A stretch of 64,000 nt of DNA from Domibacillus epiphyticus (GTDB taxonomy: Bacteria > Bacillota > Bacilli > Bacillales > Domibacillaceae). Shown here one piece after another: positions 58,394 to 64,000 of the stretch. The notes beneath the pieces are model-generated. The model worked only from the letters and a program-made list of their open reading frames with translations. It was not told the origin of the DNA and made no database searches. The position numbers and the translations under genes are program-made. Every line of letters begins with the position of its first letter. Positions within the stretch are counted from its first letter, which is position 1. Location of the stretch: NCBI RefSeq assembly GCF_001975785.1, contig NZ_MSFI01000009.1:186001-250000 (forward strand), written 5' to 3'.

Positions 58394-59490
58394 ACAATGA
58401 ACAAATAACATGTGATGGATGCGGTGTTGCCATACAAACAGCAAATCCGGATAGTCTTGGATATGCCCCGGCATCAGCACTTGAAAAAGAAGTGGTCGTA
58501 TGCAAACGCTGCTTTAGACTGAAACATTATAATGAAGTACAGGACGTTGAATTGACGGACGATGACTTTTTAAAAATCTTAAATACGATTGGCGATACAG
58601 AATCATTAATCGTAAAAATTGTCGATATTTTTGACTTTAATGGAAGCTGGCTGCCTGGTCTTCACCGGTTTGCCGGAAAAAACCCCGTACTTTTAATCGG
58701 TAATAAATCAGATTTGCTTCCAAAATCAGTGAAGCGGGAAAAGCTTATTCATTGGATGCGTCATGAAGCAAGTCAGCTCGGTCTAAAACCGGTGGACGTT
58801 CTCTTAACAAGTGCAGCTAAGGGGAATGAAGTGCATGAAGCGGCTGATGCCATTGAGCATTACAGAAATGGTAAAGATGTATACGTTGTCGGCTGTACAA
58901 ATGTCGGTAAATCAACGTTTATTAACCGAATTATTAAAGAAATCACTGGTGAAGGCGATATTATTACAACGTCGCATTTTCCGGGTACAACGCTTGATAT
59001 GATTGCAATCCCTCTATCTGATGGACGTGCACTTATTGATACACCTGGAATCATTAACCATCATCAAATGGCGCATTTTGTTGAGAAAGAGGATTTAAAA
59101 GTACTTCTACCGAAAAAAGAAATTAAGCCGAAAGTATTTCAATTAAATGAAGGGCAAACGTTATTTTTTGGCGGGCTTGCACGCTTTGATTATATAAGCG
59201 GGGGACGTCGTTCATTTATTTGCCACGTGTCCAACGAGATTGACATTCACCGTACAAAAATTGAAAAAGCGGATGATTTGTATGAAAATCATGCAGGCGA
59301 ACTATTAAAGCCGGCTGGGAAAGATGGAAAGGCGCTTGAATTGGTCCGTCAGGAATGGACGATAAAAGAAGCGAAAACAGACATTGTATTTTCTGGACTT
59401 GGCTGGATAACGGTGAATGAAGCGGGAGCTAAGGTCGCAGCGTATGTCCCAAAAGGAGCAGCTGTAACACTACGCAAGTCGTTAATATGA
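58390..59490 (+). CDS. yqeH: Ribosome biogenesis GTPase YqeH
   Basis: A 366-residue circularly permuted GTPase for 30S assembly. The N-terminal zinc finger is CDGCGVAIQ with CKRCFRL. GTPase motifs occur in permuted order: NKSD first, then GCTNVGKST (P-loop), then DTPG. A C-terminal treble-clef-like domain follows. GTG 58390 is seven bases after GGGAGG. Confidence 0.97.
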   Translation: MNNEQITCDGCGVAIQTANPDSLGYAPASALEKEVVVCKRCFRLKHYNEVQDVELTDDDFLKILNTIGDTESLIVKIVDIFDFNGSWLPGLHRFAGKNPVLLIGNKSDLLPKSVKREKLIHWMRHEASQLGLKPVDVLLTSAAKGNEVHEAADAIEHYRNGKDVYVVGCTNVGKSTFINRIIKEITGEGDIITTSHFPGTTLDMIAIPLSDGRALIDTPGIINHHQMAHFVEKEDLKVLLPKKEIKPKVFQLNEGQTLFFGGLARFDYISGGRRSFICHVSNEIDIHRTKIEKADDLYENHAGELLKPAGKDGKALELVRQEWTIKEAKTDIVFSGLGWITVNEAGAKVAAYVPKGAAVTLRKSLI

Positions 59491-59506
59491 TGTTGGGGGA
59501 AGCTTG

Positions 59507-60349
59507 ATGAAAAAACTATACGGTGTAATTGGCGATCCGATTGCGCATTCAATGTCTCCTGCAATGCATAATGATGCATTCGCGGCGCTAGGGCTGGATG
59601 CGCACTACCAGCCATTTCATATTACGAGAGAAGATTTACCTGTGGCAATTGCAGGAATGAAAGTGATCGGGGTTGCGGGCTTTAACGTAACAGTACCCCA
59701 CAAGACGGCTATTTTACCATTGCTTGACGAAATTGATCCACTTGCGGCTGCTATCGGCGCCGTCAATACTGTCGTGAATGAAAAAGGAAAGTTTATTGGA
59801 TATAATACAGACGGTGAAGGTTTTATTCGGGGACTGCATGAGGAGTATGGAAAGCCGGTGCTGGATAAACATATTTTAATCATAGGAGCCGGTGGTGCTG
59901 CACGGGCAATTTATTATACGCTTAGCCAGCAGGGAGCTGTGCATGTCGATATCGCGAACCGTACGCTCGATAACGCTCAACAGTTAAAAGCACGCTGCCC
60001 GTATCCGGTTAATACAGCGATTCTGACAATGGAAGAGGCGGAAGCGAAGCTTGCTGAATATGATATTATTATTCAAACAACCTCCATTGGCATGTCGCCG
60101 AAAGTGGAAGATTTACCGCTTCGTCTCAGCACTATCCGCACAGATGCTTTTTTATCGGATATAATTTATAACCCATTTGAAACGGCGATTATGAAAGAAG
60201 CAAAACAGCGAGGTGCCAGAGTTCAAAATGGTTTAAGAATGTTTGTCTATCAAGGTGCTCTTGCTTTTGAAAAATGGACAGGCAAACTGGCCGATCCGGA
60301 TCGGATGGAGAAAATAGTTATTGACAAACTTGGAGGAAAAACATGCTAA
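59507..60349 (+). CDS. aroE: Shikimate dehydrogenase
   Basis: A 280-residue NADPH enzyme of the shikimate pathway. The substrate site is YGVIGDPIAHSMSPAMHN, the catalytic Lys and Asn are in GFNVTVPHKTAI, and NTDGEG follows. The cofactor motif is ILIIGAGGAARAI. ATG 59507 is six bases after GGGGGA. It ends overlapping yhbY. Confidence 0.97.
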   Translation: MKKLYGVIGDPIAHSMSPAMHNDAFAALGLDAHYQPFHITREDLPVAIAGMKVIGVAGFNVTVPHKTAILPLLDEIDPLAAAIGAVNTVVNEKGKFIGYNTDGEGFIRGLHEEYGKPVLDKHILIIGAGGAARAIYYTLSQQGAVHVDIANRTLDNAQQLKARCPYPVNTAILTMEEAEAKLAEYDIIIQTTSIGMSPKVEDLPLRLSTIRTDAFLSDIIYNPFETAIMKEAKQRGARVQNGLRMFVYQGALAFEKWTGKLADPDRMEKIVIDKLGGKTC

Positions 60350-60636
60350 CGGGAAAACAAAAACGATTTTTGCGAGCGGAAGCTCATCATTTAACACCCA
60401 TTTTTCAAGTTGGAAAAGGCGGCGTAAATGAAAATATGACAACGCAAATTTCTGAAGCGCTTGAAGTGCGTGAATTAATTAAAGTAAGCATTTTACAAAA
60501 TAACGAAGATGACAAACATGAGGTGGCAGAAGCTCTTGCCAGAGGTTCTAAAGCAGAGCTCGTTCAGTTAATCGGCCATACGGTTGTATTATATAAAGAA
60601 TCAAAAGAAAATAAAAAAATCGTCCTGCCAAAATGA
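60343..60636 (+). CDS. yqeI: RNA-binding protein YhbY/YqeI (CRM domain)
   Basis: A 97-residue CRM-domain protein of the ribosome-assembly type. LTGKQKRFLRAEAHHLTPIFQVGKGGVNENM and the C-terminal GHTVVLYKESKENKKIVLP match the family; the GxxG-like loop contacts RNA. It overlaps aroE by seven bases and nadD by four. Confidence 0.94.
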   Translation: MLTGKQKRFLRAEAHHLTPIFQVGKGGVNENMTTQISEALEVRELIKVSILQNNEDDKHEVAEALARGSKAELVQLIGHTVVLYKESKENKKIVLPK

Positions 60637-61205
60637 GAAAAATCGGGATACTGGGCGGCACATTTAATCCACCTCATATCGGACATTTAGTCATGGCAAA
60701 TGAAGTGAAGCACGCACTGGGTCTTGAAGAAGTAAGGTTTATGCCAAATGCTGCACCGCCCCATAAAAAGCTGGAAGGGAATGTGAGTGATGAATCGCGA
60801 CTGCGCATGACCGAACTGGCGATTGAAGGAAATGACTCCTTTTTAATAGAAAAGGCGGAAATGAATCGTTCTGGCATTTCGTATACTGTTGATACGATGA
60901 GGGAATTAATGAATAAAGAACCGGATGCATCTTTTTATTTTATCATCGGTGCAGATATGATTGAGTATTTACCAAACTGGCGCGGGATTGATGAATTGAG
61001 TAAGATGATTACGTTTGTTGGTGTAAACCGGCCTGGTTATTCGAGCGATACACCGTACCCAATTACACTTATTCAAACCCCTGAAATTCATTTGTCTTCC
61101 ACTGTTCTTCGCAAAAAAGCAGCGAATGGGGAGCCGTTGTTATACTTACTGCCTGATGGTGTGATTCGGTATATTAAGGAGAACGGTCTTTATGGAGCGG
61201 TATGA
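60633..61205 (+). CDS. nadD: Nicotinate-nucleotide adenylyltransferase
   Basis: A 190-residue enzyme joining ATP and nicotinate mononucleotide in NAD synthesis. The nucleotidyl transferase signature is GILGGTFNPPHIGHLVMA and the second motif IHLSSTVLRKKAANGE (ISST-type). The NAD repressor NiaR is encoded elsewhere in the window. It overlaps yqeK by 14 bases. Confidence 0.97.
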   Translation: MRKIGILGGTFNPPHIGHLVMANEVKHALGLEEVRFMPNAAPPHKKLEGNVSDESRLRMTELAIEGNDSFLIEKAEMNRSGISYTVDTMRELMNKEPDASFYFIIGADMIEYLPNWRGIDELSKMITFVGVNRPGYSSDTPYPITLIQTPEIHLSSTVLRKKAANGEPLLYLLPDGVIRYIKENGLYGAV

Positions 61206-61761
61206 AGCACTTCAAATAGTGGAGAAACAGCTTACGGAAAAACGATATACACATACATTAGGTGTCGCGGAGACAGCGATCCGCTTGGCTGAAAAATACG
61301 GGGCGGATGTGAAGAAAGCAGAACTTGCTGCTATTTTTCACGATTATGCTAAATTTCGTAAAAAAGAAGAAATGAGACAGATCTTAATCGACGAACAGAT
61401 GGATAAGCGGCTTCTTCAATTTCATCATGAACTGTGGCATGCGCCTGTTGGAGCGTTTCTAGTTCAAAAAGAAGCGGGAATAACAGATGAAGTGATCCTG
61501 TCAGCCATCCGCTGGCATACAACCGGCCGTCCGAACATGACAACGCTTGAAAAAATTGTGTATCTGGCGGATTATATAGAACCAGGACGCCGTTTTCCAG
61601 GGGTTGATGAAGTACGTCAGATCGCAGCACAAAGCTTGAACAAAGCAGTACTTGCTGCTGTGAAGAATTCAATTATGTTTTTGATGAGCAAACAACAGCC
61701 TGTATTTCCGGTGACCCTGGATACGTACAATGATTATATTCAGAATGGAGAAGATGTTTAA
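61192..61761 (+). CDS. yqeK: HD-domain hydrolase YqeK (Ap4A hydrolase)
   Basis: A 189-residue HD-domain protein. Metal ligands are seen in YTHTLGVAE, AAIFHDYAKF and HELWHAPVGAFL. Members of this family in Bacillota split Ap4A symmetrically to ADP. LADYIEPGRRFPGVDEVR is a family signature. It is directly followed by rsfS. Confidence 0.95.
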   Translation: MERYEALQIVEKQLTEKRYTHTLGVAETAIRLAEKYGADVKKAELAAIFHDYAKFRKKEEMRQILIDEQMDKRLLQFHHELWHAPVGAFLVQKEAGITDEVILSAIRWHTTGRPNMTTLEKIVYLADYIEPGRRFPGVDEVRQIAAQSLNKAVLAAVKNSIMFLMSKQQPVFPVTLDTYNDYIQNGEDV

Positions 61762-62112
61762 TTGACGGAACAAAAAACGATTTTACATGCAGTGACGAAA
61801 GCAGCGGATGATAAGCGGGCGGAAAATATTACCGCGCTTGATATGAACGGCATTTCCCCTGTGGCTGATTTTTTCGTTATTTGCCATGGTAATTCTGATA
61901 AGCAAGTACAGGCGATTGCCCGTGAAGTAAAAGAAAAAGCAGAAGAGCTTGGTGCAGACATTAAGCGTATGGAAGGCTTTGACGAAGCCCGCTGGGTACT
62001 AATAGATATTGGAGACGTTGTCGTTCATGTATTCCACCGTGATGAACGTGTGTACTACAATTTAGAACGTTTATGGGGCGATGCACCACACGTCGATATT
62101 ATAACGTCATGA
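61762..62112 (+). CDS. rsfS: Ribosomal silencing factor RsfS (YqeL)
   Basis: A 116-residue protein that binds ribosomal protein L14 and blocks subunit joining in poor nutrition. The core DMNGISPVADFFVICHGNSDKQVQAIAREVKEKA and GDVVVHVFHRDERVYYNLERLWGDA are typical. The TTG start at 61762 directly follows the yqeK stop. Confidence 0.96.
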   Translation: MTEQKTILHAVTKAADDKRAENITALDMNGISPVADFFVICHGNSDKQVQAIAREVKEKAEELGADIKRMEGFDEARWVLIDIGDVVVHVFHRDERVYYNLERLWGDAPHVDIITS

Positions 62113-62840
62113 GTTACAACCGGTTTGCGTCTGTGTATGATGCCCTTATGCAGGACGCCCCATACGATGAATGGACGGCTCTATTACAGGCTGAAGCACC
62201 AAGAGGGCGTGTCCTTGATATAGGCTGCGGGACTGGAGAGCTTGCTATCCGATTTTCACAAGCAGGATATGATGTGACCGGTGTAGATTTATCGGATGAA
62301 ATGCTTTCGATTGCCCGTGAAAAAGCAGATATCCAGAACTTGAATATACCGCTCTTTCAGCAGGATATGAGAGAGCTTGACGGCATTGGCCGTTTTCAAA
62401 CAGCGGTGATTTTTTGTGACTCGTTAAATTACCTCGAAACAGAAGAGGATGTAAAAAAAACATTTCAATCAGTATATAAACATCTTGAAGATGACGGGTT
62501 GTTTTTATTTGATGTCCATTCCGTATATAAAATAAGCCATGTGTTTCAATCACAAACGTTTGCAGATGCACGTGATGACATTTCATTTATTTGGAACGCA
62601 TTTCCCGGGGAGAAACAGAACAGTATAGAACATGAATTGACCTTTTTTGTTCAGCTGGAAAACGGCCTGTATGAACGGTTTGATGAGCTGCATCATCAGC
62701 GCACGTTTTCCCCTGAATTGTATGGAAAGTGGTTGGTGGAAGCGGGTTTTACGATTGAAGCGATCACCGCTGATTTTACTGAACATCCACCTTCCGAGAC
62801 AAGTGAACGAATCTTTCTTAAAGCGAAAAAGAGCAGCTGA
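62109..62840 (+). CDS. yqeM: Class I SAM-dependent methyltransferase YqeM
   Basis: A 243-residue methyltransferase. Motif I is VLDIGCGTGELAIRFSQAGYDVTGVDLSDEML; FCDSLNYLETEEDV follows. The substrate is unknown. ATG 62109 overlaps the rsfS stop. It is the last gene of the operon; the only hairpin able to end transcription lies in the IS remnant downstream. Confidence 0.9.
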   Translation: MSYNRFASVYDALMQDAPYDEWTALLQAEAPRGRVLDIGCGTGELAIRFSQAGYDVTGVDLSDEMLSIAREKADIQNLNIPLFQQDMRELDGIGRFQTAVIFCDSLNYLETEEDVKKTFQSVYKHLEDDGLFLFDVHSVYKISHVFQSQTFADARDDISFIWNAFPGEKQNSIEHELTFFVQLENGLYERFDELHHQRTFSPELYGKWLVEAGFTIEAITADFTEHPPSETSERIFLKAKKSS

Positions 62841-62874
62841 GTTGAAGTGACCCCATAAAGATAGACAGGTTATT

Positions 62875-62970
62875 TCATTCGGCAGCTTGTTGGGCATGAG
62901 TCCGGTATTGTACCGGGCTCATGCCCTTTAATTTTGCCTTAATGCGCTGTTTGTTATAGTACTCGATATA
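62875..62970 (-). pseudogene. IS3-family transposase orfB, C-terminal remnant
   Basis: Read on the minus strand: YIEYYNKQRIKAKLKGMSPV then QYRTHAQQAAE and TGA. This is the conserved end of IS3/IS150 OrfB (YYN...RIKAKLKGMSPVQYR). The catalytic DDE core is absent. Confidence 0.85.
62892..62930 (+). terminator. Hairpin in the orfB remnant, likely end of the yqeG-yqeM operon
   Basis: GGGCATGAGTCCGGT pairs with ACCGGGCTCATGCCC (one G-T) around ATTGT, followed by TTTAATTTT. It lies within transposase coding sequence but is placed to stop yqeM transcription. Confidence 0.6.
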
Positions 62971-63019
62971 AGGACAAGCGAATAGGCTGGTCTTGAGCCG
63001 GTCGTGCAGGTGATAATCT

Positions 63020-63148
63020 CCCCATTAAACAGTCAGCGCCGGCGATACATACAGCTTCTCTCCGAATATCTATTGTTGGACAACCATCATTTTCTTTTAA
63101 ATATCGTTTCACGTTTTTTATTTTTTCTTTATTCGTAAATGTAGCCAA
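63020..63148 (-). pseudogene. IS3-family transposase orfA, N-terminal remnant
   Basis: A TTG start preceded by GGAGGTG gives MATFTNKEKIKNVKRYLKEN, like the helix-turn-helix start of IS3 OrfA. Homology is lost after about 26 codons, where the deletion begins; the exact joint cannot be placed. Confidence 0.65.
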
Positions 63149-63156
63149 AAGAAAAA

Positions 63157-63195
63157 CACCTCCAAATTTTAGATTGTGTCTAAAATTTGGAGGTG
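63157..63195. repeat. Perfect 17-bp inverted repeat near the right IS end
   Basis: CACCTCCAAATTTTAGA (63157-63173) and its exact complement (63179-63195) around TTGTG. It contains the ribosome binding site of the orfA remnant, so in mRNA from outside the element it would hide that site. Confidence 0.85.
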
Positions 63196-63252
63196 CAGTT
63201 CAAATAAGCCGCTCTTTTTTTGTGAAGATTTTGTAAATAAGAAGGGGATTGA

Positions 63253-64000
63253 TTAGTTCCGTCGAAATGATTCAGTAATGCCAAATGCGGCAGATGCCTC
63301 TTTTCTGTCCTCAGCTGCTTTTTTCTGCGTCATCCTGCACAGCGATGAAAACAGATCAACCGCGTATTCTTCAATGACAACCATACCGCGTTCCGTAACA
63401 CCACCTTTAGCCGTTGTCCGTTCTGTCAATGTTTCCAGTGACCACTCTTTCTTTTTTAACATCTCGCCAAGTCCAATCATCATATGAAACGCCATTTCTT
63501 CCGCCTGCTCGTTTTCCAGCCCGTATTTAACCGTCTGCTGAGCATACATTTTGGCCATTTTTGAAAAAAAAGCAGGTCCACATCCTGTTAAATCAGATGC
63601 GGCCCGAATGGTTTCATCGTCCACTTTAAATGCAGCACCCGCTATTTTATCAAGTAGACCTGTTACTTTTTTCTGCCAATCAATTCCGCATGAATCACCA
63701 AATGAATAAAGAATTCCACCTGATGAAATGGTATTCGTGACAGAAGGAATCACACGCGCACATGAACAGGGAAGAACCGATTCCATTTGAGTGGTGGACA
63801 CGGCGCTAGCTGTTGATATAACACAGTGATGAACCGTTGTCGACTTTGAAAGTGTTTCAAGGAGAGGCTTCATATCCGGCTGACGGACAGAAACGAATAG
63901 CAGATAAGCTTCTTCTGCTATTTCATTTATATTTCTTGCAACGTGAATGCCTGGAAATGATTTTTGCAACTGATATGCTTTTTCTGGTGAACGGTTATAC
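63253..64000 (-). CDS. comER: ComER, pyrroline-5-carboxylate reductase-like protein (5' end outside window)
   Basis: At least 248 residues; the reading frame continues past the window edge (YNRSPEKAYQLQKSFPGIHVARNINEIAEEAY). SDLTGCGPAFFSKMAKMYAQ and ERTTAKGGVTERGMVVIEE are P5CR dimer-domain motifs. In B. subtilis comER lies divergent from comEA and beside yqeM, and affects sporulation signalling and biofilm formation. Its role as a true reductase is doubtful. Confidence 0.9.
   Translation of the reverse strand, partial: YNRSPEKAYQLQKSFPGIHVARNINEIAEEAYLLFVSVRQPDMKPLLETLSKSTTVHHCVISTASAVSTTQMESVLPCSCARVIPSVTNTISSGGILYSFGDSCGIDWQKKVTGLLDKIAGAAFKVDDETIRAASDLTGCGPAFFSKMAKMYAQQTVKYGLENEQAEEMAFHMMIGLGEMLKKKEWSLETLTERTTAKGGVTERGMVVIEEYAVDLFSSLCRMTQKKAAEDRKEASAAFGITESFRRN

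Larger units (their letters stand above)
62848..63202 (-). mobile_element. Internally deleted IS3-family (IS150-type) element, about 355 bp
   Basis: Left end TGACCCCATAAAGATAGACA and, reading inward from the right, TGAACTGCACCTCC to TTTTAGACA: imperfect IS150-type terminal repeats. Inside, on the minus strand, lie the start of an orfA and the end of an orfB, with the middle lost. No clear flanking duplication was seen. It cannot make transposase itself but could be moved in trans like a MITE. Confidence 0.8.

Overview
This is 64 kb of core chromosome from an endospore-forming, low-to-moderate GC Bacillota. Gene content and order closely follow the Bacillus subtilis block from rplU-ysxB-rpmA-spo0B-obg to yqeG-yqeH-aroE-nadD-comER. 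Sporulation genes (spo0B, safA, spoVB, sigK, sda), competence genes (comN, comER), T-box leaders, 6S-1 RNA and GGAGG-type ribosome binding sites point to Bacillaceae. I do not assign a genus.

Layout. 0-5.6 kb: L21 tail, Prp protease, L27, Spo0B, Obg, PheB, PheA, NiaR (reverse), SafA. 5.6-9.4 kb: a fructose PTS operon (fruR-fruK-fruA) behind an unusual phased repeat operator. 9.4-25.8 kb: a HemD-like protein, ruvAB, queA-tgt, yajC, spoVB, comN, secDF, an acyltransferase-type hydrolase, a LapA-domain protein, recJ, apt and rel. 25.8-30.8 kb: dtd, T-box-controlled hisS-aspS, 6S-1 RNA and tcdA. 30.9-37.4 kb: an accessory block between tcdA and rarA, where B. subtilis has none. It holds an EAL-HDOD protein, a five-gene GntR-controlled ABC exporter operon ending in a previously short-listed 56-aa membrane protein, and an AT-rich stretch with two orphan small membrane proteins. 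37.4-49.6 kb: rarA, a YczE-like protein, cymR, iscS, mnmA, a TPR protein, recD2, a zinc-ribbon microprotein, T-box-alaS, yrzL, ruvX and yrzB. 49.7-56.5 kb: mltG, the tRNA wobble-uridine hydroxylation and methylation set trmR-trhP1-trhP2, udk, greA, yrrS and mtnN. 56.6-64 kb: uninterrupted sigK, sda with upstream DnaA boxes, then the yqeG-yqeH-aroE-yhbY-nadD-yqeK-rsfS-yqeM operon, an internally deleted IS3-type element, and the start-truncated comER.

Functional themes are translation (ribosomal proteins, assembly GTPases, four tRNA-modification systems, three aminoacyl-tRNA synthetases, Dtd), DNA repair and recombination (ruvAB, recJ, rarA, recD2, ruvX), protein export (yajC, secDF), and sporulation control. 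Most genes are ordinary orthologues. The least explained material is the accessory block at 30.9-37.4 kb, the structured RNA ahead of the hisS T-box, the methionine-rich SafA, and several micro-ORFs. I found no CRISPR array, prophage, tRNA or rRNA gene, and no clear new defence system.
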